Shown: piece after piece, positions 1 through 8,954 of the stretch | Numbering within the stretch: position 1 is the stretch's first letter | Layout of the letters: each line of letters begins with the position of its first letter | Origin: Fluviicola sp. | GTDB taxonomy: Bacteria; Bacteroidota; Bacteroidia; Flavobacteriales_D; Crocinitomicaceae | DNA: 64,000 nt | Reading direction: 5' to 3' | NCBI RefSeq assembly: GCF_039596395.1 | Contig: NZ_JBCNJT010000002.1 | Location: 1,178,001 to 1,242,000 of the forward strand | The notes under the pieces: model-generated | Told to the model about the DNA's origin: nothing | Database searches by the model: none | Seen by the model: only the letters and a program-made list of their open reading frames with translations | Program-made: the position numbers and the translations under genes

Positions 1-1333
1 CGTCCGTATATCCGTCGTTATCGAAATCAAAAGAAACGTGTTCGATGCTTAAGCTCGTGTTTACATCCCATCCGGAACCGGAAGTAATGTCTGTAAATGT
101 ACCGTCTCCGTTGTTTTTCATCAGGAAGTGCCCGCCGTCATCTGTGGAACTTGCTCCAACCAACGCATCCATCCAACCGTCGTTGTTGTAATCATTCCAT
201 GCGGAAGACCATGACTGGCTTGGGTTTGCCATTCCGGCAGCTGTAGAAACGTCTGTGAAAACTCCACCACCGTCGTTGCGGTGCAATTCATCGATTTTCG
301 CAGTGGAAGCACCTCCGCGGCACTTAGCAATGTATAAATCCTGGTCACCGTCGTTATCGTAATCCATCCAGATAGAGCCGTAGTTTCCTCCTTCCGGGTG
401 ATCACCCAATCCGCCTGTATGGAAAGTCAAATTCCCGCTTCCGTCATTGATGTAATAAACATTCGGATCGATATCGTGGCAGGAAAATGCATCCAGGTTC
501 CCATCGTTGTTGATGTCCACGAAATTCGTGCGCTGACAGAATACGTATTCCGTACCGGAGATTTCCGTATAAGCCGTTCCTGTTGCATTTGCTTTCATAA
601 ATGTTACACCCGAACCGCTTCCGTAAAGCATATCGTTGAATCCGTTCTTATCGATATCCCCGATTGCCATACTCCAGGAAGGCTGGAACATAGTAGTGGA
701 AGTAGGGATGTTTGTTGTAGTGAAAGAACCGTTGGTTTGCTGATACAGGATTTGTACGCTGGAAGAAGATACGGTCACGATATCATCCAAAAAGTCACCG
801 TTCATGTCTGTTGTTGCCAAACCATAAGTTCCGCTAACTGTCGGGAATGTACTTGCGGTAAAAGTAATCGGAGGTGTCGGAGGCACAACGATCGGGCTTT
901 CCGTTAGCTTAAAGCTGAACCCGTTGGAAGACCAGCGATTGTCAAAAGCAATGGTATAAGTTGTTCCGCTGGTTACGTTGAAAGTAGCCAAAGAAGTTAA
1001 TCCGCTTCCGCTGTCATCGTCTCCGGTAACACAGGTAAGTGCCCCGCAAACTCCGGAGTAAACATGGAATCGGGTATCGGTTCCGTTTGAAGCCGGAAGG
1101 TCCGTGGTTAAAGTCACGGTATAATCATCGTTGGGAGTGTAGGTATACCACTCACCGGCAGTCTGGCCAGTACCGTTTGTAGTACAAACCAATGTTGGTA
1201 CATCTGTCCCGTCAACAGCCGTAACTACATACGTGGTTGCCGGCATGATCGACAAAGCAGTAGCACAGGTGTTTTGAGCCTGGGAAATTGCCGGGATTCC
1301 CAGCAAAAGGAAAAAAGTAAAATTAATTTTCAT
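1..1333 (-). CDS. Secreted FG-GAP/VCBS-repeat protein (3' part beyond window)
   Basis: The frame is open from an ATG at 1333 to the window edge, so the C-terminus (possibly with a T9SS sorting domain) is not seen. It begins with a signal peptide (MKINFTFFLLLGIPAISQAQ). A region at residues ~20-155 resembles a pre-peptidase-like beta domain (NTCATALSI near its start). From ~180 on come calcium-loop repeats of the FG-GAP/VCBS type: GDIDKNGFND, VDINNDGNLD, DYDNDGDQDLYIA, DYNNDGWMD, DFDNDGYTD. Such proteins are exported to the surface or medium and form beta-propellers that bind ligands. It starts 32 bases after the cytochrome-like lipoprotein gene on the same strand, so the two are probably cotranscribed. 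Exact ligand and function are unknown. Confidence 0.85.
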   Translation of the reverse strand, partial: MKINFTFFLLLGIPAISQAQNTCATALSIMPATTYVVTAVDGTDVPTLVCTTNGTGQTAGEWYTYTPNDDYTVTLTTDLPASNGTDTRFHVYSGVCGALTCVTGDDDSGSGLTSLATFNVTSGTTYTIAFDNRWSSNGFSFKLTESPIVVPPTPPITFTASTFPTVSGTYGLATTDMNGDFLDDIVTVSSSSVQILYQQTNGSFTTTNIPTSTTMFQPSWSMAIGDIDKNGFNDMLYGSGSGVTFMKANATGTAYTEISGTEYVFCQRTNFVDINNDGNLDAFSCHDIDPNVYYINDGSGNLTFHTGGLGDHPEGGNYGSIWMDYDNDGDQDLYIAKCRGGASTAKIDELHRNDGGGVFTDVSTAAGMANPSQSWSSAWNDYNNDGWMDALVGASSTDDGGHFLMKNNGDGTFTDITSGSGWDVNTSLSIEHVSFDFDNDGYTD

Positions 1334-1365
1334 AATCCTTGGTTTTTAAGTTCATAAATAGGGTA

Positions 1366-2490
1366 TTAGTTGCAGGTTTGTTTCCAATTGATCCATTCTT
1401 CAAGAAGCTGTAAACCTTCTTCGTGAACGATGGTTCTGCCGAGTAGTGGCATGCGTTCGCTCGGAAGGGTAGATCCCAGTCGATAATACATCATCGAGCG
1501 GGCTTTGTCGCTTGGTTTAATGATATAGGCTAGAGTTGAATTGATAAATTCTTCCGGTTCCACACACAAACCTAAGTTAATGGCTTCATCGGTTTCTGAA
1601 AACGCCAGGCGCATCGGGCGGTAGGAGCAGTGTTTTCCTTCGGCGTGACAGTGCGCACAGTTGATGTCCACATAAGAACGAAAGCGTTCGTCAACAGTTT
1701 TCGTCTGGTCCATGTAATTGACTGTAGAGACGATATTTCCCGGAAGGTTATTCTGCAAATACCCGACAGCGATCAATTTTTGCAATTGATTTTGAGTGCC
1801 GCTTTCATAGGCATAATCGATATTCAGGTTCTGAGGTTTGATCCCGATCGGAATAGGCTCGTCGTTGAGTTTGTGACACGTATGACATTCCGTTTGGTTG
1901 GGAATGCGGTAAGCAGTGCTTTTCGGAGTTCCGTTCTGAAGCCAGCTGATATTGGTATAGCTTCCGTTCATATCCAGGTAAGCTTCTGTTTGTTCGGTGT
2001 TCCAGACGTAATTGGCAAAGATCCAACCCGAAGATTTCCGGATCATAATGCGTGTTTCGATAATGCGGGTATTTCCTGCGGGCTGCACATCGTCGTAGTA
2101 GAAGGTTTTGATCAAAGCAGCACCAACCGGAAGTTCCAGTACGTTGTGATCGCCATTGTAGGTTGCCTGAGTTCCGTTCGGCATCCAGATAAAGCGCTTT
2201 TTATGCGCATAATCCGTGAAAAGTCCTGAAGCAGGCTCGTAAGGAATCACTTTGTCGGCAGGTGTCTGATTTTTAAGATCACCCTGAAAAAAGCGGTAAT
2301 CGGACAATTTGGGATACGGAACCGTTGTCAGGTCAACAGAAACTCCCGTATTTTCTTCCACGGGTGGATCGATGGGTTCTACTTTGGGTTTCTTTTTACA
2401 AGCGGGAACTGTAAAAAGCATCAAAACCAGCGCCGCTATGGCACAGGAAGAGATAATCAGTCGGTTCGAATCAGTTCTTTTTCGGTTCAT
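1366..2490 (-). CDS. Diheme c-type cytochrome-like lipoprotein (SO2930-like family)
   Basis: A 374-residue protein with a lipoprotein signal ending in VPACKKK (Cys at ~31). Two c-type heme motifs are visible: CHTCHK (~200-205) and CAHCH (~280). A C-terminal stretch with the pattern MPLLGR is consistent with a distal Met ligand. This layout matches the SO2930-type diheme cytochromes, envelope proteins of unclear electron-transfer role. The basic residues after the lipid Cys (CKKK) are common in Bacteroidota lipoproteins. The next gene downstream is the secreted VCBS protein, 32 bases away; the pair may be one transcription unit. The heme motifs are seen directly; the family name is from memory of the family pattern. 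Confidence 0.8.
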   Translation of the reverse strand: MNRKRTDSNRLIISSCAIAALVLMLFTVPACKKKPKVEPIDPPVEENTGVSVDLTTVPYPKLSDYRFFQGDLKNQTPADKVIPYEPASGLFTDYAHKKRFIWMPNGTQATYNGDHNVLELPVGAALIKTFYYDDVQPAGNTRIIETRIMIRKSSGWIFANYVWNTEQTEAYLDMNGSYTNISWLQNGTPKSTAYRIPNQTECHTCHKLNDEPIPIGIKPQNLNIDYAYESGTQNQLQKLIAVGYLQNNLPGNIVSTVNYMDQTKTVDERFRSYVDINCAHCHAEGKHCSYRPMRLAFSETDEAINLGLCVEPEEFINSTLAYIIKPSDKARSMMYYRLGSTLPSERMPLLGRTIVHEEGLQLLEEWINWKQTCN

Positions 2491-2947
2491 AAAGCGTATT
2501 GTAGCTTTTACCTTTCGGTAAGTTTGGAAAAAGGTAGCATTTATTTTGAATAATCCTTCCTTTCCGTTAACAATTGTTTCACAATACTATAGAGTCCGGA
2601 TTGATAAGAAACGTTGCTTTGAAACGAGTGTTTGTGAAAATTTTGTTGATTTATCAATACAGGAATAAATTCTTAACAAATTGATTCGGTGATTCCGGAT
2701 TTGAATTACATCTGTTTGTTTCAAGGAGGCCCTGAGTGTCGGGACGAACGAACGCAGAGGAACACGCAGAGATATAATAACCTCTATCTGTCTGCCATAT
2801 TGGCCTTTTTACAATTGAACCATTAGAAACCAAACCATAGGCTACATATTTTGGATAATGCTATGTGTTCTATGTGCACTATGTGGTTCACAAAAAATCC
2901 CTGATTCGTCTCAGCAAACCAGGGATTCAATGTATTTGAATGATAGA
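2491..2947. other. Intergenic region without a gene
   Basis: No credible reading frame is visible. The stretch holds low-complexity, degenerate direct repeats (ACGAACGAACGCAGAGG followed by ACACGCAGAG near 2740-2770, and three CTATGTG units near 2860-2885), which look like decayed dispersed repeats. The lysS terminator lies at its right end. A clear promoter for the cytochrome lipoprotein is not seen; TACCTTTT (minus strand, ~2530) is a one-mismatch fit to TAnnTTTG. Confidence 0.6.
2892..2927 (-). terminator. Rho-independent terminator of lysS
   Basis: On the minus strand the arms AATCCCTG and CAGGGATT pair perfectly around a 16-base loop and are followed by a T run. It lies 21 bases after the lysS stop codon. 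Confidence 0.85.
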
Positions 2948-4651
2948 TTATCCTACCAGGTCAACATTCAGGATATCGTCTGTTTTGGTTACTTTCAGTA
3001 ATCCGTGTTTTGTCAATCCTTTGATACTGGTATCCCAGGCTTTGTTGCTCAGGTTTACCGATTCTTTCAAAGTCAGCAGGTTCATGCTTTTCTCGCGCTG
3101 CATGATATCGAAGATCAATTGCTCGTTTTCATTCAGTACCACTTTTACCACTTTCTCCGGGCGCATTTGCGGGAAGAACAATACTTCCTGGATAGAAGGA
3201 TTATTGGTCAGATACATGATCAAACGGTCCATTCCGATTCCCAATCCGGATGTCGGTGGCATTCCGTATTCCAAAGCACGTAAGAAATCCTGGTCGATCA
3301 ATCCGTTTGCTTCATCGTCTCCTTTTTCGGAAAGACGCACCTGGTCTTCGAAACGCTCGCGCTGATCGATCGGGTCATTCAACTCGGAATAAGCATTCGC
3401 GATTTCTTTTCCGCAGACCATCAATTCAAATCGTTCCGTCAGTTCCGGGTTGTCGCGGTGTGTTTTACACAATGGCGACATTTCTTTCGGATAATCCGTG
3501 ATGAACGTCGGTTGGATGTAATTTCCTTCACATTTTTCCCCGAAAATCTCATCGATCAATTTTCCTTTCCCCATGGTTTCATCCACCTGAATTCCCATTC
3601 CTTTGGCAGCTGCCCGCAATTCATCTTCCGATTTACCGGCAATGTCAAAACCGGTGAAATCAATGATGGATTGACGCATGGTTACACGCTTGTACGGTGC
3701 TTTGAAGCTGATTTTGTGTTCACCGAACGTACATTCTGCTGTTCCGTTTACGGCTGTTGCACAATGTTCCAATAAACGCTCCGTGAAATCCATCATCCAG
3801 TTGTAATCTTTGTAAGAAACATAGATTTCCATGGCTGTAAATTCCGGATTGTGCGTTCTGTCCATTCCTTCGTTGCGGAAATTCTTCGAGAATTCATAAA
3901 CTCCGTCAAATCCACCTACAATCAGTCTTTTCAGGTACAATTCGTTTGCGATACGCATGTACAAAGGAATATCCAGCGCATTGTGGTGCGTAATGAACGG
4001 CCTTGCAGAAGCTCCTCCGGGAATTGCCTGCAAAATCGGTGTTTCAACTTCCATATAACCGGCATCGTTGAAGAAATTACGCATCGCTGAAAACAATTTC
4101 GTGCGTTTTACGAACACTTCTTTCACCTGCGGATTTACCACTAAATCAACATAGCGCTGACGGTAACGCAATTCCGGGTCAGTAAATGCATCATGTACGT
4201 TTCCTTCGGCATCCGTTTTAGGAAGCGGAAGCGGTTTCAGGGATTTGCTCAACAACTGGAATTCTTTCACATTTACGGAAACTTCTCCCACTTGCGTTTT
4301 GAACACTTCTCCTTTGATCCCGATGAAATCACCCAGGTCCAGCCACTTTTTGAACAGGTCGTTGTAAAGCATTTTGTCTTCTCCCGGACAAATTTCGTCG
4401 CGGTTGAAATACACTTGTATCCTTCCTTCGGAATCTTGTAATTCAGCAAAAGAAGCCTTTCCCATTACACGCTGACTCATCATTCTACCTGCCAGGCAAA
4501 CGATCTTTCCTTCTTCAAAATTGTTCTTGATAGAAGCGGAATAATCGGTTACCGGGTAAAGTGCAGCAGGATAAGGATCGATCCCCGCATCGCGTAAGTG
4601 TTGCAACGTTTGTCGTCGCTGGATTTCTTGTTCTGATAATTCTTGTGACAT
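2948..4651 (-). CDS. lysS: Lysyl-tRNA synthetase, class II
   Basis: Charges tRNA-Lys with lysine in the cytoplasm. The 567 residues show an OB-fold anticodon-binding domain (~50-145) and a class II catalytic core with motif 2 (FRNEGMDRTHNPEF, ~258-271) and motif 3 (GLGIGMDRLIMYL, ~480). About 65 extra residues at the C-terminus (from ~500, VLNENEQLIFDIMQREKSM) have a winged-helix look and are typical of the longer Bacteroidota LysS; enzymes of other phyla usually end near 500. The ATG has no strong ribosome-binding site, as usual in this phylum. The gene appears monocistronic, with a terminator directly after it. Confidence 0.97.
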   Translation of the reverse strand: MSQELSEQEIQRRQTLQHLRDAGIDPYPAALYPVTDYSASIKNNFEEGKIVCLAGRMMSQRVMGKASFAELQDSEGRIQVYFNRDEICPGEDKMLYNDLFKKWLDLGDFIGIKGEVFKTQVGEVSVNVKEFQLLSKSLKPLPLPKTDAEGNVHDAFTDPELRYRQRYVDLVVNPQVKEVFVKRTKLFSAMRNFFNDAGYMEVETPILQAIPGGASARPFITHHNALDIPLYMRIANELYLKRLIVGGFDGVYEFSKNFRNEGMDRTHNPEFTAMEIYVSYKDYNWMMDFTERLLEHCATAVNGTAECTFGEHKISFKAPYKRVTMRQSIIDFTGFDIAGKSEDELRAAAKGMGIQVDETMGKGKLIDEIFGEKCEGNYIQPTFITDYPKEMSPLCKTHRDNPELTERFELMVCGKEIANAYSELNDPIDQRERFEDQVRLSEKGDDEANGLIDQDFLRALEYGMPPTSGLGIGMDRLIMYLTNNPSIQEVLFFPQMRPEKVVKVVLNENEQLIFDIMQREKSMNLLTLKESVNLSNKAWDTSIKGLTKHGLLKVTKTDDILNVDLVG

Positions 4652-4751
4652 TTTTTTGATGTTAAGACCTCAGGATTTAAGATTTCAGGACCTTAATCCG
4701 AGGTTCTATTTTAATAGTTAGTATTTAATTTAATAATGTTTGAACCTGACA

Positions 4752-5627
4752 TCACCAATGCGGACAGCTATCACAGCCATTCTTGGTTTTGATGTAGAAC
4801 ATCAGTCCCAAAGATACATTGTAGGAAGCTAATCCGAAAGCTTGTTTTGCACGTTGGTTTCGATCTGCCGGCCGGGTTTTCACTCCGGGAAGATGAGCAA
4901 AGGCCAATCCGCCTTCCGCCTGGATGAATACATGCTTGAAAAATTCGAGACGGGCGCTGGCATTTGCACCGATTCCATAACCGGAAAGTGCTGTCGAACG
5001 ATTTGTCTGCTGGTTTGCAAAGTAAAAATTCGTTGTCGTCAGCATCGGGCCGATGTTCAAACCAACATTCCCGGTAACTGCAAACTGTCTTCTGTCTCCC
5101 AGTTCCAACAAGTCGAATGAACGCATCAATTCGATTCTCAAATAATTCAATCCTCCCGAATGCTCATAATGCAATTGGGCCGGATCTATCAACAAACTTT
5201 CCTGCGTGTAATTTCCTTCCCAGGTAGAATCCGCCCCATAATCGAAATGACCGTCCAACGTGACTTCCTTGTTGTGCGCCATCACGTAATTGAAATGGTC
5301 TACACCAACAGACAAGGCCCATTTTTCCGTGAAATAATATCCGATCCGGAAGTTGTATTGCGGAATCGTCATATTCATCGGATTCAAATACAGGTTTGCC
5401 CCGAATTTCGGTTGCCTGTCCGTTGCTCTTACACCGCTGAGCTTGAAATCATAGTTCGAGCCTAGGAAATGGATCGTCGACGGTGTGTACGCAGTTCGAT
5501 TATAGCCCCAATAGAAGAAAAGTGTACCGGCATTGGTACTTCTCTTCCGTTGATGCTTTCGGATCTGTGCATCAGCCGGGGTGGCAATCACTGCTAAAAG
5601 GAAAAGGAATAACAGCTTTTTGTGCAT
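4752..5627 (-). CDS. Probable outer-membrane beta-barrel protein, unknown function
   Basis: A 291-residue protein with a signal peptide (MHKKLLFLFLLAVIATPADAQ). The remainder alternates aromatic and small residues in short strands (NFRIGYYFTEKWALSVGVDHF, partly), the pattern of Bacteroidota outer-membrane beta-barrels. It ends with an unusual Cys-rich tail, CDSCPHW, rather than a canonical terminal aromatic strand. It begins 6 bases after the stop of the pseudouridine synthase gene, so the two are probably cotranscribed, although no functional link is obvious. No named family is recognised. Confidence 0.75.
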   Translation of the reverse strand: MHKKLLFLFLLAVIATPADAQIRKHQRKRSTNAGTLFFYWGYNRTAYTPSTIHFLGSNYDFKLSGVRATDRQPKFGANLYLNPMNMTIPQYNFRIGYYFTEKWALSVGVDHFNYVMAHNKEVTLDGHFDYGADSTWEGNYTQESLLIDPAQLHYEHSGGLNYLRIELMRSFDLLELGDRRQFAVTGNVGLNIGPMLTTTNFYFANQQTNRSTALSGYGIGANASARLEFFKHVFIQAEGGLAFAHLPGVKTRPADRNQRAKQAFGLASYNVSLGLMFYIKTKNGCDSCPHW

Positions 5628-5633
5628 GTTGAT

Positions 5634-6554
5634 TTATTTAGTCATTTTAAGAAAGCTCACTTCTTTCTCCGTTAAATGGCGGTAATAACCTCTTGGCAAA
5701 TCTTTCTTCGTCAAGCTTGCAAATTGAACGCGGTCCAATTTTACCACTTCGTATCCCAGTTTTTCAAACATACGGCGTACGATGCGGTTTTTCCCGGAAT
5801 GGATCTCAATCCCGACTTCACGGCCGGATTTTCCGTCTGTAACGTATTCTGCCTTATCTGCCTGGATGCGTCCGTCTTCCAGTTCGATTCCGCGCATCAA
5901 TAATTCCAAATGTTCTTTTTGAACCGGTTTATCGGTTTCCACGTGGTAAATCTTGGTAGCCTCATAACGCGGGTGAGTCAGCTTTTTAGCCATGTCCCCG
6001 TCGTTTGTGAACAGCAACAACCCGGTTGTGTCGCGGTCTAACCGACCTACCGGATAAATACGTTCTTTGCAGGCATTGATGACCAATCCCATTACGGTTT
6101 TGCGCCCCAGCGGATCATCCATCGTAGTAATGAATCCCTTCGGTTTATTCAAAAGCACGTAACGTTTGGTCTCAGCATTGATCGTTTCACCGTCATACTG
6201 TACTTTGTCCCCTTTCTTGATCTTGTACCCCAATTCGGTAACGATCTCACCGTTTACGGAAACAACTCCGGTCTGGATCAATACATCAGCCTCTCTGCGG
6301 GAGCAAACTCCGGCATTCGACAAGTATTTGTTCAAACGGACATCTTCTTCGTTGAAAGTCGGCAATGGATCACCTTTGCGAACTTTCGGTTTGAAATGAG
6401 GTTTTGAAGATCCTTCAGCCGCTGCTGCGGGCTTGGATGCGCTTTTAGGCTTTGCGCCTTTTGGTGCCGGTTTCCCGGTTCTTGAAGAAGTAGGTTTTGA
6501 ACCTCTTCCGGTTGTGGTACGGCCTTTCCCTGTACCTGTTTTTCTTGTGTTCAT
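5634..6554 (-). CDS. rluB: RsuA/RluB-family rRNA pseudouridine synthase
   Basis: Converts a specific rRNA uridine to pseudouridine. The first ~70 residues are a low-complexity Lys/Ser/Pro/Ala-rich tail (KPASKPTSSRTGKP-like), common in Bacteroidota members and probably RNA-binding. It is followed by an S4 RNA-binding domain (VRLNKYLSNAGVCSRREAD, ~75-130) and the catalytic domain with the motif GRLDRDTTGLLLF, whose second Asp is the catalytic residue. The ATG at 6554 is preferred over the overlapping GTG one codon upstream. Whether the target matches E. coli RluB or RluF cannot be told from sequence alone. It is followed closely by the outer-membrane protein gene. Confidence 0.88.
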   Translation of the reverse strand: MNTRKTGTGKGRTTTGRGSKPTSSRTGKPAPKGAKPKSASKPAAAAEGSSKPHFKPKVRKGDPLPTFNEEDVRLNKYLSNAGVCSRREADVLIQTGVVSVNGEIVTELGYKIKKGDKVQYDGETINAETKRYVLLNKPKGFITTMDDPLGRKTVMGLVINACKERIYPVGRLDRDTTGLLLFTNDGDMAKKLTHPRYEATKIYHVETDKPVQKEHLELLMRGIELEDGRIQADKAEYVTDGKSGREVGIEIHSGKNRIVRRMFEKLGYEVVKLDRVQFASLTKKDLPRGYYRHLTEKEVSFLKMTK

Positions 6555-6646
6555 CACGAGCAGAATTTAATGTTTACTATCGCAGTAGACGGCACAAAGA
6601 TAAGACGTTTAATTGAGAAAAGTTACAAAGCTGAAAATCAAGTGGT

Positions 6647-6688
6647 TTTTCATGTAGGCGCGCGATTAATCGCGTGCCTACATGAAAA
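6647..6688. repeat. Near-perfect 42-base palindrome, GTAGG-type repeat copy A
   Basis: Arms TTTTCATGTAGGCGCGCGATT pair with their mirror over all 21 positions except one G-T. It sits between the start of the pseudouridine synthase gene and the end of yraN, where it could terminate yraN transcription. It shares the GTAGG...CCTAC outer arms with the other palindromes in this window (18143, 26082, 41506). Confidence 0.85.
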
Positions 6689-6695
6689 TTTCAAT

Positions 6696-7049
6696 TTATG
6701 TCGAAAACGCATCCTCAATATGCTCCAGCTTGGTACGGAATTGATTGTGAACGATCGAAATGATGTCGAAACGTACTTCGTTGGGCAAATCGCGGGATTG
6801 GATGTATTCATTGGCGCAAAAGATGATTTGCCGCTGCTTCTTTTTGGTAACTGCCATCCAGGGTTCACCGATCTCTGCCGTTTGCCGCGTTTTTACTTCA
6901 ACAACGACAATCTTTTCGTCCTTTTGTGCAATGATATCTATTTCGAATTTCAAATAGCGGTAGTTCGTCTTGCGAATGGTGTAACCGTTTCTGAGCAAAA
7001 ATTTTTGAGCCATCTGCTCCCCGAAAATGCCTAATTCCTGGTCTGTCAT
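6696..7049 (-). CDS. yraN: UPF0102 family protein (YraN-like, endonuclease fold)
   Basis: A 117-residue protein with the restriction-endonuclease-like core of UPF0102: GIFGEQMAQKFLLRNGY, then FEIDIIAQKDEKIVVVEVKTR, giving the acidic E...EVK catalytic pattern of PD-(D/E)XK nucleases. Its cellular role is poorly established; Holliday-junction or repair functions are suggested for relatives. The ATG at 7049 (MTDQELG) is chosen because it fits the family N-terminus; a frame extension to 7094 exists but reaches towards the GTTCAAA repeats. A palindrome follows the gene and may end the transcript. Confidence 0.87.
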   Translation of the reverse strand: MTDQELGIFGEQMAQKFLLRNGYTIRKTNYRYLKFEIDIIAQKDEKIVVVEVKTRQTAEIGEPWMAVTKKKQRQIIFCANEYIQSRDLPNEVRFDIISIVHNQFRTKLEHIEDAFST

Positions 7050-7095
7050 GAGCCTTTTCTTATATAATTTAAGAAAAAAGATGACATTTTGCAAA

Positions 7096-7187
7096 GTTCA
7101 AAAGAGTTCAAAAGAGTTCAAAAGAGTTCAAAAGAGTTCAAAAAGAAGATTTGTTTAAACCCTTTAAACGTTTTGAACACATTGAAC
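7096..7187. repeat. GTTCAAAAGA tandem array plus inverted partner
   Basis: Five 10-base units GTTCAAAAGA (last one varied) run from 7096 to 7146. They are followed by a perfect inverted repeat GTTTAAA-CCC-TTTAAAC (7153-7169) and by TTTTGAAC and TTGAAC, which can pair with any array unit. It lies between the MORN gene and yraN. Similar structures occur at 19765 and 23271. Confidence 0.85.
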
Positions 7188-7191
7188 AGCA

Positions 7192-8898
7192 TTAGCGCGT
7201 TTTAAACTCAATACTGCTGCCTCCGGCACCTTTGATCACTTGCTGCCCGAATTCAAACTCCAGTTCTTTGGCTACTTTTCCGCGCTTGTCGTAGATTTTC
7301 ATCTTTCCGTGTTTCAGGCCGTTTTTGTATTCGGTTTCTGAAACAGGATTTCCTCTTCTGTCCAACTCGGTGGATTTACCTTCCAATAACCCGTTTTTGT
7401 AAGTCGTGGTGTTGCTCGGAATATGTCCGCCCGGCCAGTATGTGTACCAAACTCCGTCCTTTTCGCCGTTTTTGTAATCTCCTTCTTCGGTTTTCTTGTA
7501 ATCCTTTTGAGAGTAGGAAACAGCGTGTCCGTCTTTGATGCTTTCTTTCACATCGTAGTCTTTCAGCGGCCCGTTCGGGATTTTCGATTTCTTGGTAATG
7601 ACTTTGTAATTGAATACGTCTTTCGGTTTTCCATTGTCGAAGAAGCTGGTCCATTCGCCCGTTTTTTCCCCGTCTTTGTAATTTCCGAAAACATTCGGTT
7701 TCCCTGTCGGGAAATAGGATTCCCATTTTCCGTTCAAAAGACCGTTCTTAAATGTGGCAATGTTCTTTTCTTTCCCGTTTTCCCAATAATTCACCCAGGT
7801 TCCTTCTTCCTTGTCTTTCACATACTTTCCGGACATAAGCAGCTGTCCGTTTTCGTACCAGGTTTCCCACAATCCTTGTTTCAGATCATCGACATAAGGT
7901 GAGCTTTTGAATTTACTTCCGTCTTTGTAAAAATACTGCCAGGTGCCGGTTTTCTTATCGTGATCGTATTCGGCGTAATTGCGCAATTCCCCTGTCGGAT
8001 ACCAATACGTCCATTTGCCGTTTTGTTTTCCATTATCGAAAGAACCTTCCATGTCTTTGGTTCCCTTTTTGGTATACCAGGTCCACAAACCGGATTTTTC
8101 ACCGTTCTTGTAAGTTCCTTCTACGTTTACCTGCTCGTTGTCGTAAAAATACTTGTACGGCCCGTCCAGTTTCCCCTCTACATAATTGCTGATTTTTTCG
8201 GTCTTCCCGGTGTAATAGAAGAAATTCCAGGTGCTGTCTTTTTGCCCGTTCTTGAATTTTCCGCTGATCAGCAGATACCCGTAAATGGAAACTTCCTCAA
8301 AAGGGCCGTCTTTCAACCCGTTTTTGTAGTTATACCATTCTTTTTCCATTCCGGTATCGAAGAAAGTGAGGTATTCCCCGTTTCCGTCCTTTACTTTTTG
8401 GGTGTGAAGGCTGTCGGGCATCCAGAAGTCACGCAGGTAAGTCGTGGTATCAATGATTTCTTCGACTTGTTTTTTCTGCCCGGTGAGGTAATAGTATTCC
8501 CAAAAACCAACAGGTTTTCCCAATTTATAATTTCCCTGGACGCTGAGTTTTCCCAGTTCGTTCCATTCGCGGAAGACGCTGTCCTGTTCTCCCATTTTGA
8601 AATAACCTTCCTGCTTGTTTTTACCGTTCGGGTGGAAGGAAACCACTCTTCCATGTAATTTCCCGCGGTAATAATTGCGTTCTTCGATCACGGTTCCGAA
8701 CCGGTCGTAATACAGCCATTTTCCGTGTTTATCACGCGATTCTCCCAGTAAATCCTTGTAATAACTCCCGATGGATTCCAGCTTGGTTTGTTGAAAATCA
8801 TAATAGTTTTTCTCCTTGGGTGTCAGGTTCTCTTTGTTTATAACCTGGCCCAATCCTGTGAAAGCGCATAACAAAAAGAGGAAACAAACGAACTTCAT
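7192..8898 (-). CDS. Secreted MORN_2 (YwqK-like) repeat protein
   Basis: A 568-residue protein with a signal peptide (MKFVCFLFLLCAFTGLGQ) and at least 15 tandem repeats of about 22 residues with the pattern NGxxxGxWxYYxxxG (for example KNGEKSGLWTWY, DNGKQNGKWTYWYPTG, KDGEKTGEWTSFF). These are MORN_2 repeats, often annotated as 'antitoxin YwqK', but the secretion signal and long array argue against an antitoxin role; a cell-surface or periplasmic scaffold is more likely. It follows the LysE gene by 56 bases on the same strand. The function is unknown. Confidence 0.85.
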   Translation of the reverse strand: MKFVCFLFLLCAFTGLGQVINKENLTPKEKNYYDFQQTKLESIGSYYKDLLGESRDKHGKWLYYDRFGTVIEERNYYRGKLHGRVVSFHPNGKNKQEGYFKMGEQDSVFREWNELGKLSVQGNYKLGKPVGFWEYYYLTGQKKQVEEIIDTTTYLRDFWMPDSLHTQKVKDGNGEYLTFFDTGMEKEWYNYKNGLKDGPFEEVSIYGYLLISGKFKNGQKDSTWNFFYYTGKTEKISNYVEGKLDGPYKYFYDNEQVNVEGTYKNGEKSGLWTWYTKKGTKDMEGSFDNGKQNGKWTYWYPTGELRNYAEYDHDKKTGTWQYFYKDGSKFKSSPYVDDLKQGLWETWYENGQLLMSGKYVKDKEEGTWVNYWENGKEKNIATFKNGLLNGKWESYFPTGKPNVFGNYKDGEKTGEWTSFFDNGKPKDVFNYKVITKKSKIPNGPLKDYDVKESIKDGHAVSYSQKDYKKTEEGDYKNGEKDGVWYTYWPGGHIPSNTTTYKNGLLEGKSTELDRRGNPVSETEYKNGLKHGKMKIYDKRGKVAKELEFEFGQQVIKGAGGSSIEFKTR

Positions 8899-8954
8899 GG
8901 AATAAATGATGTTTTTAACTGTATAATTATGAATGGGGTGAAATGTTACAAGAG

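Noticed and set aside
7192-8898. MORN-repeat gene as an antitoxin (YwqK)
   Set aside because: It has a signal peptide, about 15 repeats and no toxin neighbour; the antitoxin label is a database habit.
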